Part shown: positions 33,379 through 42,676 of the stretch, in pieces
Layout: each line of letters starts with the position of its first letter
Numbering within the stretch: the stretch's first letter is position 1
Assembly (NCBI GenBank): GCA_020161355.1
Contig: JAIUOF010000003.1
Span: 1-64,000, forward strand
DNA: 64,000 nt
Direction of reading: 5' to 3'
DNA from: Bacteroidota bacterium
Lineage (GTDB): Bacteria; Bacteroidota; Bacteroidia; Cytophagales; Spirosomataceae
Notes under the pieces: model-generated
Database searches by the model: none
Told to the model about the DNA's origin: nothing
What the model saw: only the letters and a program-made list of their open reading frames with translations
Program-made: the position numbers and the translations under genes

Positions 33379-34575
33379 ATGGAAATCAAAATCGCCGATT
33401 ACAGCTATTTTTTACCTGAAGAAAAAATAGCCAAACATCCGGTTGAGCCTAGAGATAGCTCCAGACTTCTGGTTTCTGAATCTGGCAAAATAACCCATCA
33501 TAAGTTTTCTGATATTAACAAGCTTCTTCCTGTCAATTCGCATCTGGTTTTCAACAATACAAGAGTGATACCAGCCAGATTATTTTTCAGAAGACAGACA
33601 GGTGCGGTTATTGAAGTTTTTCTGTTGCATCCTGTTTCTCCCAGCCCTTTGGTGGCGATTTCAATGGAAGCCCGCAAGACCTGCGATTGGGAATGCGTAA
33701 TTGGTAATAAAAAAAAATGGAAGACGGAGGAAATTCTCACCGTTGAAATTACACAAAACGGACATCCGTACAATCTTTCAGCAAAACTCATTGACAAAGA
33801 CGCTAATCTAGTGAGGTTTGAATGGGATAGCGAAGTAATATTTAGTGAGATTATTGGTTATTTCGGAAATATTCCCTTGCCTCCCTATCTAAACCGTGAG
33901 GCCGAAGAAGATGATATTGAGGATTACCAAACGGTATATTCCAAAGAAAAAGGTGCGGTGGCCGCTCCCACGGCAGGATTACATTTTAGCGAGTTGGTTT
34001 TGGAAAATATTGCCAAAAAAGGCATTCGACAGAGCTATCTTACGCTACATGTAGGGGCAGGCACGTTTCGACCCGTAAAAACCGAAAACGCTCTGGAGCA
34101 TCCGATGCATGAAGAACAAATGGTTTTTTCAAGAGAATTTATTTCTTACCTTCTGTACAATCACGAATTTGTAATACCGGTTGGAACGACTTCTATGCGT
34201 TCGCTGGAAAGCTTGTATTGGTTTGGGGTAAAATTATTAAATGATAAAAATGCCGTATTTTTTATTGAAAAGCTGTTCCCATACCAAAATCATCAAAATA
34301 TTACTGTTAATGATGCTCTGAAAGCTATTTTGGCATACATGGACTCCGGAAATCTTACTCAATTAATGGGTTCCACCGAAATCATGATATTTCCGGGCTA
34401 CCAATTCAAAATTTGCAAAGCACTTATAACTAATTTTCATCAGCCTGGCTCTACTTTGCTTTTATTGGTAGCGGCATTGGTGGGAGAAAATAACTGGAAA
34501 CATTTATATAATGAAGCTCTCGAAAATAATTATCGCTTTCTGAGCTTTGGCGACAGCAGTTTGTTAATACCTTAA
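33379..34575 (+). CDS. queA: S-adenosylmethionine:tRNA ribosyltransferase-isomerase
   Basis: Catalyses formation of epoxyqueuosine at position 34 of tRNAs with GUN anticodons. The 398-residue protein has the N-terminal FLPEEKIAKHPVEPRDSSRLLV, VFNNTRVIPARLF, the YQTVYSKEKGAVAAPTAGLHF segment, LHVGAGTFRPVKTE and TNFHQPGSTLLLLVAALVG near the end. It is somewhat longer than the typical 350 residues because of an insert between residues about 290 and 330. It abuts the DUF1648 gene. Confidence 0.94.
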   Translation: MEIKIADYSYFLPEEKIAKHPVEPRDSSRLLVSESGKITHHKFSDINKLLPVNSHLVFNNTRVIPARLFFRRQTGAVIEVFLLHPVSPSPLVAISMEARKTCDWECVIGNKKKWKTEEILTVEITQNGHPYNLSAKLIDKDANLVRFEWDSEVIFSEIIGYFGNIPLPPYLNREAEEDDIEDYQTVYSKEKGAVAAPTAGLHFSELVLENIAKKGIRQSYLTLHVGAGTFRPVKTENALEHPMHEEQMVFSREFISYLLYNHEFVIPVGTTSMRSLESLYWFGVKLLNDKNAVFFIEKLFPYQNHQNITVNDALKAILAYMDSGNLTQLMGSTEIMIFPGYQFKICKALITNFHQPGSTLLLLVAALVGENNWKHLYNEALENNYRFLSFGDSSLLIP

Positions 34576-34590
34576 CATCAAATATTTTAG

Positions 34591-35100
34591 ATGAAAACAC
34601 ATTCAAATATCTTAAAATCAGCCTCCATTTTAATATTTTTTCTGGGAGCAATAGCCTGTGGCAATGTAAAGAGAGTTGATACAGGTGAGGTAAAGGCAAA
34701 AATGGAAGAATATAAAATCAAAAAAATATCTGAGGCTACTCTGGTCGAATGGGGAAATGAGGAAGGCGAAAAATTAGTGTCTTTTTTTGAAAAAAATCCA
34801 AACCTTGAATGCCAGGATGAATATAAAATCCAGAATATAAAAATTAGCATGATTGACTATGATTCTCCAACAAAAAAAATCGAAAATACGATTATTCTAC
34901 AGCTAATTGAAGCATACCAATACAGTTACCAAAACAAGCAGGAAGCAGGAAATAATCTCCAAAAAATCAATGACAGCACCTATGTTTTTAGTTTCCCAAT
35001 ATCTGCAAAAACGATGATTTTTAATAATTGTAAAAAACAACTGGCACTTGCATTTCTTTCCAAAAGCTCATTGATAAAATCGCATTTATCTGAAAAATGA
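34591..35100 (+). CDS. Hypothetical lipoprotein
   Basis: A 169-residue protein I cannot assign. The leader ILIFFLGAIAC gives a lipobox with Cys23. The mature part begins with a charged helix (GEVKAKMEEYKIKKISEATLVEW). A second helix follows (EEGEKLVSFFEKNP), then Cys-Gln-Asp-Glu, and beta strands. Only isolated Cys residues occur and no haem CxxCH. It lies 15 bp after queA and may be read from the same transcript. Confidence 0.6.
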   Translation: MKTHSNILKSASILIFFLGAIACGNVKRVDTGEVKAKMEEYKIKKISEATLVEWGNEEGEKLVSFFEKNPNLECQDEYKIQNIKISMIDYDSPTKKIENTIILQLIEAYQYSYQNKQEAGNNLQKINDSTYVFSFPISAKTMIFNNCKKQLALAFLSKSSLIKSHLSEK

Positions 35101-35172
35101 TGTCTGAAATAATACTTTTTTGGCATATTACTTGATTTTTTCGATAAACAAGCCGTAACTTCGTGCCCTGAA

Positions 35173-35517
35173 ATGAAAAATAATAATCTGATAAATAAGA
35201 TTGCAGGATTACTACTGCTACTGAGTGTGTTTTCGGCACATTTTGTATCGGTGGCGATTCCGCATAAAGTTCAGAAAGAATCCAAAGCAACCGACAAAAA
35301 AGAAAATAAAAGTGAAACTGTACTTCAACAGATCAATCCTGAGACAGTTGTACCCTCTTATCATTTTCATTTCCAGCATTTTGAACTCAAATTTCCTGAA
35401 CCCGTTTCATTCAGTTTTGAAAGTAATAAAATCAGGTTCGTTCATTCCTTCAGGCAATTTTTATTTGCATATTTTGATGTACTTTTTGAGCACATTATAG
35501 TCACCAATGCCCCATGA
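35173..35517 (+). CDS. Hypothetical exported protein
   Basis: A 114-residue protein without recognised family. The hydrophobic leader (IAGLLLLLSVFSAHFVSVA) suggests export. A short lysine-rich, disordered segment follows (KESKATDKKENKSE), then an aromatic/His-rich part (YHFHFQHFELKFPEP) and a hydrophobic C-terminus. It sits between the preceding lipoprotein and secDF, with a possible -7 element (TAACTTCG) at 35156-35163. Its reality rests on open length and codon use only. Confidence 0.5.
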   Translation: MKNNNLINKIAGLLLLLSVFSAHFVSVAIPHKVQKESKATDKKENKSETVLQQINPETVVPSYHFHFQHFELKFPEPVSFSFESNKIRFVHSFRQFLFAYFDVLFEHIIVTNAP

Positions 35518-35603
35518 TCAGCTGCAGGGCTTGATTTAATACCAAAATAATTTTCTTTAAACCAAAAAACCTTTACACTCAAAGGACTTATTATTAATAT
35601 TTT

Positions 35604-38519
35604 ATGAAAAACAAAGGAGGAATAATAGCACTGCTTGTTGCACTCGTGTTATTAAGTTCGTATTATCTGATTCGTACATGGAAAGTAAACGATATCAGAA
35701 AAGAGGCAGCAGAATTTGCCACCGGAAAAGATGGAAAAGTAAATCCAAGCAAAAAACAAAGGTACCTGGATTCACTCTGGAAACAACCTGTATTCTTGGG
35801 CTCAACACTGGAAGATCTTTCGAAACAAGAATTAGGCTTAGGCCTTGACCTCCAGGGTGGTATGCATGTAATTTTGGAAGTTTCACCTACCGGAGTAGTA
35901 AAAGCTCTGGCAAACGCCTCGCGTGATCCAAGAGTAGCCCAGGCTTTGGCAAATGCCGATAAAGCAGCAGTAACCAGTAGCAAACATTACTCAGAACTTT
36001 TTGCCCAGGAGTTTAAAAAACTGGCTCCTGACACCAAATTGGCAAATATTTTTGTAAACAGTTCCAACAGAGATATCCTCAATATTCAATCTTCTGATGC
36101 AGAGGTGTTGAAATATGTAAAAGAGGAAATCGATGGTGCGTTTGACCGCTCATTTAAAGTAATTCAAACAAGGGTGGATAAATTTGGTGTGGCCAACCCC
36201 AACCTTTCAAAATTACCGGGCACCAACCGTATCCAGGTCGAGTTACCTGGCGTGGACAATCCTGAGCGTGTAAGAAAATTGCTTTCAGGTGCTGCTAAAC
36301 TTGAGTTTTGTGAGGTTTATTCTGCTACTGAGCTCAATCCTTCATTTGAAGCATTTTCTGCTTTACTGACAAAAATTGATATCGAAGAGAAAGCAAAAAG
36401 TTCGTCAATCAAAGTTGCAGGCGACACTACCAAAAGTTCATTAGCATCGGCTCTTAAAACAGCTCCTAAAAAGGATTCGTCATCTCTTCAAACAGGTTTG
36501 GCCAATATCTTTGTTGGCTCGCCTACCGGCGGATTGGCTGTAAGAACCAAAGATACCGCCAGATTAAATGAAGTATTGCGTCGTCCTGAAGCTCAGGGTA
36601 TTTTCCCTGCCAATCTTACGTTTCTCTATGATGTGAGCCCTGTAGTAAATACAGCAGGAAATGAAGAAATTGTTTCGGTTTACACTATTAAAGATCATGG
36701 TAATGCCCCACTTGAAGGTGATGTGATTACTAACGCAAAGCAGGATTATGATCCAATGACAGGTAAACCAGACGTATCCATGCAAATGAATGCCCTTGGA
36801 GCCAGAAAATGGAAAGCATTGACCGGTGCTAACGTAGGAAAACAAGTTGCTATCATTCTTGACAACTACGTATATTCAGCTCCAAATGTAAACCAGGAGA
36901 TTTCGGGTGGAAACTCAAGTATTTCAGGTGGTTTCAGCGTAGAGCAGGCACTTGACCTTGCCAACGTACTTAAAGCTGGTAAATTGCCGGCACCTACTAA
37001 CATTATTGAAGAAGCTGAAGTTGGAGCCTCTGTAGGTTCTGAAGCTTTCAGAGCGGGGGTATTATCCTCATTGGTAGGCTTGGTAGCTGTTTTGATTTTT
37101 GTGTTAGTGTACTATAGCAGAGCCGGATGGGTTGCCAACGTAGCTCTTTTGGTTAACCTTGTACTAGTTTTGGGTGTTATGGCTTCATTTGGTGCTACGA
37201 TGACACTTCCGGGTATTGCCGGTTTGGTTCTTTCAGTAGGTATGTCTGTCGATGCCAACGTACTTATTTTCGAAAGGGTAAAAGAAGAAATGGCAGCCGG
37301 AAAGAGTTTTATGGTTTCAATATCTGAAGGTTTTAAAAATGCGATGCCTTCTATCATTGACTCAAATGTTACAACTTTAATAACTGGTGTTATTTTGTTT
37401 GTATTCGGTACCGGTCTTGTGAAAGGATTTGCCACTACCCTACTGATTGGTATCTTCACATCATTATTCTGTGCTGTATTTGTTGCAAGACTTATTTTTG
37501 ATTATTTCATTAAAAGAAATAAAACCATCAATTTCCGTACGGCATGGACCGAAAGACTTTTCAATGATTCTAACATTGATTTTATTAAGAAAAGAAAAGT
37601 ATTTTATGGAATCTCCGCTGCCATCATCATTGCTGGTGCAATTTCAATCGGAATCAAAGGCTTTGGTTTAGGTGTGGATTTTAAAGGTGGTAGAACCTAC
37701 GAGGCACAATTTGAAAAAAGCGTAAATACTGAGAAGGTAAGAGAAGTTGCCCAAAAAGTATTTGAAGGAGCTGCAGTCGAAGTAAAAACCTATGGTGGGT
37801 TTGACAAAGTAAAAATCACTTCAGCTTATAAAATAGACCAGGTCTCACCTGAAATTGCAAGCGAAATCAAAACCAAATTGAATACTGCCCTTGCAGGAAT
37901 GGCAGAGAATAAGGGTAAAGTGGTAGGTTCGTCTTATGTAGGTCCTACAATTGCCAATGATACCATTTGGTCGGCTTTAAAAGCCATTCTTTACTCCTTG
38001 ATTATTACATTTATCTATATCTATATCAGGTTTAGAAGTGTCGCTTTTGGTTTTGGTGCAGTTGTGGCTTTGTTCCATGATGTATTGATTATTTTGGGTA
38101 TTTTCTCAATTTTCAACGGAATTCTTCCATTCTCATTAGACATTGACCAGGCATTTGTGGGTGCTGTACTTACCCTAATGGGTTACTCTATGAATGACAC
38201 AGTGGTGGTTTTTGACCGTATCAGAGAGTACCTGAGAGAAAAAGGATCGCACAAAGAACCTCTTGAAGTTACGATTAACAATGCTCTTAACAGCACACTT
38301 AGCCGAACTGCTGTAACAGGGGTTGCTACTTTGATAGTATTATTTATATTATTGATTTTTGGTGGTGAAAGCATCAGAGGATTTATATTCGCTATGTTTA
38401 TCGGAGTTATTGTGGGTACCTATTCTTCCTTATTTATCGCCTCTCCAATTGTGGTGGATGCCATGGAGAAAAGATTGGAAAAAGAAGGTGAGCAGTATTC
38501 TGCCAAACCTGCTGTATAA
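35604..38519 (+). CDS. secDF: Protein translocase subunit SecDF (fused)
   Basis: A proton-driven accessory of the SecYEG translocon that pulls proteins to the periplasmic side. The 971-residue protein fuses SecD and SecF, as usual in Bacteroidota. Features in order are an N-terminal helix; the SecD P1 base (GLGLDLQGGMHVILEV, IQTRVDKFGVANPNL, IQVELPGVDNPERV) with an Ala/Lys/Ser-rich insert; the first helix bundle with GMSVDANVLIFERVKEE; then the SecF part with GVDFKGGRTYE and a second bundle carrying MGYSMNDTVVVFDRIRE. Both RND-like Asp-containing motifs are kept. A strong terminator follows. Confidence 0.96.
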   Translation: MKNKGGIIALLVALVLLSSYYLIRTWKVNDIRKEAAEFATGKDGKVNPSKKQRYLDSLWKQPVFLGSTLEDLSKQELGLGLDLQGGMHVILEVSPTGVVKALANASRDPRVAQALANADKAAVTSSKHYSELFAQEFKKLAPDTKLANIFVNSSNRDILNIQSSDAEVLKYVKEEIDGAFDRSFKVIQTRVDKFGVANPNLSKLPGTNRIQVELPGVDNPERVRKLLSGAAKLEFCEVYSATELNPSFEAFSALLTKIDIEEKAKSSSIKVAGDTTKSSLASALKTAPKKDSSSLQTGLANIFVGSPTGGLAVRTKDTARLNEVLRRPEAQGIFPANLTFLYDVSPVVNTAGNEEIVSVYTIKDHGNAPLEGDVITNAKQDYDPMTGKPDVSMQMNALGARKWKALTGANVGKQVAIILDNYVYSAPNVNQEISGGNSSISGGFSVEQALDLANVLKAGKLPAPTNIIEEAEVGASVGSEAFRAGVLSSLVGLVAVLIFVLVYYSRAGWVANVALLVNLVLVLGVMASFGATMTLPGIAGLVLSVGMSVDANVLIFERVKEEMAAGKSFMVSISEGFKNAMPSIIDSNVTTLITGVILFVFGTGLVKGFATTLLIGIFTSLFCAVFVARLIFDYFIKRNKTINFRTAWTERLFNDSNIDFIKKRKVFYGISAAIIIAGAISIGIKGFGLGVDFKGGRTYEAQFEKSVNTEKVREVAQKVFEGAAVEVKTYGGFDKVKITSAYKIDQVSPEIASEIKTKLNTALAGMAENKGKVVGSSYVGPTIANDTIWSALKAILYSLIITFIYIYIRFRSVAFGFGAVVALFHDVLIILGIFSIFNGILPFSLDIDQAFVGAVLTLMGYSMNDTVVVFDRIREYLREKGSHKEPLEVTINNALNSTLSRTAVTGVATLIVLFILLIFGGESIRGFIFAMFIGVIVGTYSSLFIASPIVVDAMEKRLEKEGEQYSAKPAV

Positions 38520-38537
38520 TTTTTTCATTTTTATAAG

Positions 38538-38572
38538 AAAGAGGTTGTCTGAAAAGGCAGCCTCTTTTTTTT
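38538..38572 (+). terminator. Intrinsic terminator after secDF
   Basis: A 12-bp stem with two G-U pairs has arms AAAGAGGTTGTC (38538-38549) and GGCAGCCTCTTT (38556-38567) around a 6-nt loop, followed by more T to 38572. Confidence 0.85.
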
Positions 38573-38634
38573 GTACTGAAAAAAAGGAAACGCAAAGAAA
38601 AAGCATATTTTTGTAAATATTTCAACCCTAAAAA

Positions 38635-41600
38635 ATGATAAAAAATACATCTAATACCCTGATTGCTTCTCTGGCATTTTCGGTATTTATTACAGTTTCC
38701 TGCGTCAGTTCTTCTAAAAAAGAAATTCCATTGGTAGTAACTGACAATTCTCCGGACCCTATAAAATATGCCCGGGAGATCAGAGATAAAGTCCCTGCTA
38801 AAGTGGCTGATGGGCTTCAACTCAAACTTTGGGCAACCGATAGCCTGGCACCCGATCCGGTATCTATAGATGTTGACAACAACGGTGCGGTTTATTTAAC
38901 CAGAACTATCAGACAAAAGCATTCCGAATTTGATATTCGTGGTTATCAGCATTGGGTTCCTCATACAATTTCCTGGAATACTGTTGAGGATCGCAGAAAA
39001 TTCCTCAGAGATTATTTTGCACCTGAAAAAAGTAACAACAATTCCTGGTTGGAAGATTTGAATGAAGATGGCTCACATGACTGGAAAGATTTGGCTGTAG
39101 AGCAAGACGAGCTCTGGAAAATCGAAGACCTTAACCATGATGGTGTGGCCGAACGGTCCACAAGGATATTTCTTGGACCAAATGAAGAAGTAACTGATGT
39201 GGTTGGAGGAGTTTTGGTTAGAGAAAATGATATGTTTATCGCTACAGCACCTGATGTATGGAGGGTTCAGGATACCAACGGAGATGGTTTTTATGACAAA
39301 AAAACCTCTATAGCAACGGGTTTTCAGGTACACATAGGATTTAGTGGTCATGGCATGAGTGGTCTGACAGAAGGACCTGATGGTAAAATCTACTGGAATA
39401 CCGGAGATATTGGTGCCAATATTACAACTGTTGATGGACGAAAAATTGATTACGCCAATGAAGGCACCATTGTCAGATGTAACCCTGATGGCTCGGATCT
39501 GGAAGTCTTTGCCCATGGCCTGAGAAATACCCACGAGTTCGTTTTTGATCAATATGGTAATCTTATTTCCTCAGACAATGATGGTGACCATCCCGGTGAA
39601 AGAGAAAGACTCGTTCATGTGGTTGAAGGTATGGATGCAGGGTGGCGGTGTAACTGGCAGTATGGAAAATATACCGACCCCAAAAACAATAAATATAAGG
39701 TTTGGATGGATGAAAAGCTTTCTGTTCCCAGATGGGAAGGTCAGGCCGCTTATATTTTGCCTCCAATCATGAACTATCACAATGGCCCAACCGGAATGCA
39801 GTATAATCCAGGGACAGCTTTGGGGAAAGATTGGCTTAATAAATTCTTTTTGGTTGAATTTGTAGGAAGCCCTTCCTCCTCTCACATTTGGTCTTTTGGA
39901 TTAAAAAATAAAGGGGCATCATTTGTTTTAGATGGAGAAAAAGACATGGTGAGCGGAATATTGCCAACCGGAATAAAATTTGGCCCTGATGGTGCACTTT
40001 ATGTGGCTGACTGGCTCAACGGATGGGATACCAAAAATAAAGGTCGCGTGTGGAGAATGGATGTAACCAACCAGGACCTGACCGCCGAAAGGCAAAAAAC
40101 ACAGGCATATTTACAATTAAAATACCCTTTACAAACCGACCTGATGCTTTTCGACTTGCTGGCATATGAAGACATGCGAATCCGACAAAAGGCACAGTTT
40201 GAACTGGTTAATCGAGGAGCAAAAGGTTTGGCTATTTTCAAAAAAACACTTGATGAATCAAAAAACCAACTGGCAAAAGTCCATGCTATTTGGGGAATAG
40301 GAATGTTGGCTCGTAGAGATAAGACAATTGCTGAAAATTTAATGACTGTTTTGGAATCAAATGATGAAGAACTGGTAGCACAGGCCGCAAAAACTCTCGG
40401 AGATATAAAATATACTCCCGCTGCCTCAAAACTCATCGGTCAACTTCGAAACGAAAACGCCAGAATTAAGTTCTATGCTGCCGAAGCTTTAGGAAGGATT
40501 GGATCAAAGGAAGCTATTAAAGGTCTGATTCAAATGCTGGAAGAAAATAATGATGCGGATTTATACATTCGTCATGCTGGTGTCCTGGCTCTTTCAAGGA
40601 TTGGTGCAGAGGAGCAAGCCGCAGCACTTTCCAATAGTTCAAGCAGAGCCTTAAGAACTGCAGGAGTTTTGGTTTTAAGGAAATTACGCAGCCCAAAAAT
40701 TGTTGCTTTTCTCAAAGATTCAGATGAATACATTGTGACCGAAGCCGCCAGAGCTATCAATGATGACCTTTCGATTCCGGGAGCATTTGAAGCTTTGGTG
40801 GAAATATTAAAACATCCGACTTTTAAAGGAGAACCTTTGATGAGACGAGCCATAAATGTGGCATTAAGATTAGGTGCTAAAAAGTCGCTGGAAGCATTAA
40901 TAGCTTATTCAGAAAGAAATGATATTAGCGATGAATTGCGTGCCGAGGCCATTGCTACATTGGGTACCTGGGCAGAGCCTTCTCCTCTTGATCGGGTAGA
41001 TGGCAGATACCGTGGAGTGGTAAAAAGAGATCTGGAGTGGGTAAAATCAATCGTTAAACCTCATGTTGACAATTATTTATCGTCAGAAAACCCCGCCACA
41101 AAAATTGCAGTTGCTTCACTTTTAAGCAATCTGAAAATAAGTGAATATTCCGAAAAACTGGCAGAATTGTTTGAAAAAGAAACAGAACCTAAAGTGAAAA
41201 TAGGAATCATTGAAAGCCTGAATGCATTGAAGTTTAATAAACTAAACGAGATAGTAAAAAAAGGACTTAAAGATGAAAAATCAGATGTAAGAGCAGCGGC
41301 TATTGGAGCACTTGATAATATTGAAACAGACGTAAACTCATTTAATGAAATTCTTAAGCCTATTTTTGAAAAAGGTTCTTTGAGGGAAAGGCAGCGGTTA
41401 TTGACCGTTATTGGCAATATACCTTTGGAAAAAACCGAAAAAGTATTGGAATCATTGATAGCACAACAGGCAAATGGGAATTTAAATCCGGAACTTTTGC
41501 TTGATCTGACAGAAGCTGTAAAAAAGACAGGTTCTGAAAACCTTATTGTAAAACTCAATGCTACAAAAAAAGAAGACAATTGGTTTGAAGAATTTAAAGT

Positions 41601-42030
41601 GGCTCTTTTTGGTGGAAATAGCTGGGAAGGCCGACGAATATTTAACTCTAACTCTACCGCCCAATGTGTGAGGTGTCATGCCATAGAACCAGGCACGGGC
41701 GGAAATGTTGGGCCTTCTTTGGAAAAGATTGGTTCGAAACTGAAAAGAGAAACCTTGCTGGAGGCTTTGGTTAACCCGAGTGCAAGAATTTCTCCCGGAT
41801 TTGGACAAGTAATCATTACCCTAAAAGACGGCAATGAGGTGATGGGCACTTTGATGTCGGAAACTGAAAATGAGTTGGTTATCGCAACTTCCGACGCTGA
41901 ACCAACCAAAGTTCAGACCGCAAGAATTACAAAAAGAGAAAATGTACCCTCAAGCATGCCACCCATGGGCGAAATCCTTTCCAAACGAGAAATACGGGAC
42001 TTGGTTGAATTTTTAAGTAGCTTGAAATAA
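38635..42030 (+). CDS. PVC-type haem-binding HEAT-repeat lipoprotein
   Basis: A 1131-residue exported protein. The leader ends at a lipobox (ITVSC, Cys23). An N-terminal six-bladed propeller of the membrane-bound dehydrogenase type follows (about 60-470; VYLTRTIRQKHSEFDIRGYQ, GLTEGPDGKIYWNTGDIG, GLRNTHEFVFDQYGNLISSDNDGDHPGE). HEAT-like repeats fill about 480-980, and a C-terminal cytochrome c-like domain has CVRCH (Cys1011, Cys1014, His1015) and a probable Met ligand in PSSMPPMGE. The family is common in Planctomycetes and Bacteroidota and is thought to oxidise sugars or related compounds. Substrate unknown. TATTTTTG at 38606-38613 is a likely -7 element. Confidence 0.87.
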   Translation: MIKNTSNTLIASLAFSVFITVSCVSSSKKEIPLVVTDNSPDPIKYAREIRDKVPAKVADGLQLKLWATDSLAPDPVSIDVDNNGAVYLTRTIRQKHSEFDIRGYQHWVPHTISWNTVEDRRKFLRDYFAPEKSNNNSWLEDLNEDGSHDWKDLAVEQDELWKIEDLNHDGVAERSTRIFLGPNEEVTDVVGGVLVRENDMFIATAPDVWRVQDTNGDGFYDKKTSIATGFQVHIGFSGHGMSGLTEGPDGKIYWNTGDIGANITTVDGRKIDYANEGTIVRCNPDGSDLEVFAHGLRNTHEFVFDQYGNLISSDNDGDHPGERERLVHVVEGMDAGWRCNWQYGKYTDPKNNKYKVWMDEKLSVPRWEGQAAYILPPIMNYHNGPTGMQYNPGTALGKDWLNKFFLVEFVGSPSSSHIWSFGLKNKGASFVLDGEKDMVSGILPTGIKFGPDGALYVADWLNGWDTKNKGRVWRMDVTNQDLTAERQKTQAYLQLKYPLQTDLMLFDLLAYEDMRIRQKAQFELVNRGAKGLAIFKKTLDESKNQLAKVHAIWGIGMLARRDKTIAENLMTVLESNDEELVAQAAKTLGDIKYTPAASKLIGQLRNENARIKFYAAEALGRIGSKEAIKGLIQMLEENNDADLYIRHAGVLALSRIGAEEQAAALSNSSSRALRTAGVLVLRKLRSPKIVAFLKDSDEYIVTEAARAINDDLSIPGAFEALVEILKHPTFKGEPLMRRAINVALRLGAKKSLEALIAYSERNDISDELRAEAIATLGTWAEPSPLDRVDGRYRGVVKRDLEWVKSIVKPHVDNYLSSENPATKIAVASLLSNLKISEYSEKLAELFEKETEPKVKIGIIESLNALKFNKLNEIVKKGLKDEKSDVRAAAIGALDNIETDVNSFNEILKPIFEKGSLRERQRLLTVIGNIPLEKTEKVLESLIAQQANGNLNPELLLDLTEAVKKTGSENLIVKLNATKKEDNWFEEFKVALFGGNSWEGRRIFNSNSTAQCVRCHAIEPGTGGNVGPSLEKIGSKLKRETLLEALVNPSARISPGFGQVIITLKDGNEVMGTLMSETENELVIATSDAEPTKVQTARITKRENVPSSMPPMGEILSKREIRDLVEFLSSLK

Positions 42031-42034
42031 ATCA

Positions 42035-42062
42035 AAAGGCGGCTCAGAGAAGTCGCCTTTTT
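42035..42062. terminator. Bidirectional terminator between the haem protein and the RelE-type toxin
   Basis: A 10-bp stem with one G-U pair has arms AAAGGCGGCT (42035-42044) and AGTCGCCTTT (42051-42060), with A and T flanks on both sides. It touches the toxin stop codon and serves the convergent genes. Confidence 0.75.
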
Positions 42063-42390
42063 ACTCTGATACTTCCTTCAATAAAATATCAATCTCACTT
42101 TCCATAAGACTATCTTTTTCACTTTTATCATAGATTGAAAGTAGGTAGATTGTTTCATTAATGATTTTTATATGCGTAATCACTCTTGCTCCACTTGACT
42201 TCCCCTTGCCTTTGCTGCTAATCGCCAATCTGATTTTATAGCAATTTCTTCCGAGAGGAGTTCCAGTTAATGGATTTTTGGATAATAGTTTTCCTAACTC
42301 AAAAACATCACTTTTTATTGAGGGATATTTTTTTAAAAGTTTTTTAAGTTGCTTCTCAAAATTGGAGGATAGTTCAATTCTAAAGCTCAT
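42061..42390 (-). CDS. RelE/ParE superfamily toxin
   Basis: A 109-residue toxin-like protein with FEKQLKKLLKKYPSIKSDVFEL (two helices), NPLTGTPLGRNCYKIRLAISS and the beta-sheet strands ARVITHIKIINETIYLLSIYDKSEKD. This is the RelE/ParE/HigB fold; whether it cuts mRNA or acts on gyrase cannot be told. The start overlaps the upstream antitoxin by 11 bp. GC content is lower than in flanking genes. Confidence 0.8.
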   Translation of the reverse strand: MSFRIELSSNFEKQLKKLLKKYPSIKSDVFELGKLLSKNPLTGTPLGRNCYKIRLAISSKGKGKSSGARVITHIKIINETIYLLSIYDKSEKDSLMESEIDILLKEVSE

Positions 42391-42631
42391 CCAATAGTTG
42401 GTCTAATGTTTTAAGCTTAATCTTTCCTTGCTTTGCAAGATTGACCTCCTTCACAGCTTCTCTTATTTCATCAAGGAGTTGTTCTTTAGTAGGCTCATCG
42501 TCACCATTGTCAGGCTGTATTTTTATCAAATCAGCCAATGTATTTCTGTCTTTCAAAGAAAATTGCTCTTTGATTACTTTTGCCAACTCATTGACTGATA
42601 GCGGAATTTGATATTGAAGAGTTGATTCCAT
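42380..42631 (-). CDS. Antitoxin partner of the RelE/ParE-type toxin
   Basis: An 83-residue acidic, helical protein. It starts ESTLQYQIPLSVNELAKVIKEQF and ends with EIREAVKEVNLAKQGKIKLKTLDQLLDEL, which fits a long toxin-wrapping helix. No helix-turn-helix is obvious. The 11-bp overlap with the toxin, the order and the size identify it as the antitoxin. Confidence 0.75.
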   Translation of the reverse strand: MESTLQYQIPLSVNELAKVIKEQFSLKDRNTLADLIKIQPDNGDDEPTKEQLLDEIREAVKEVNLAKQGKIKLKTLDQLLDEL

Positions 42632-42676
42632 GATTTTAAGAAACTTTTGACAAATTTAAATGGAATAAGGAAGATT

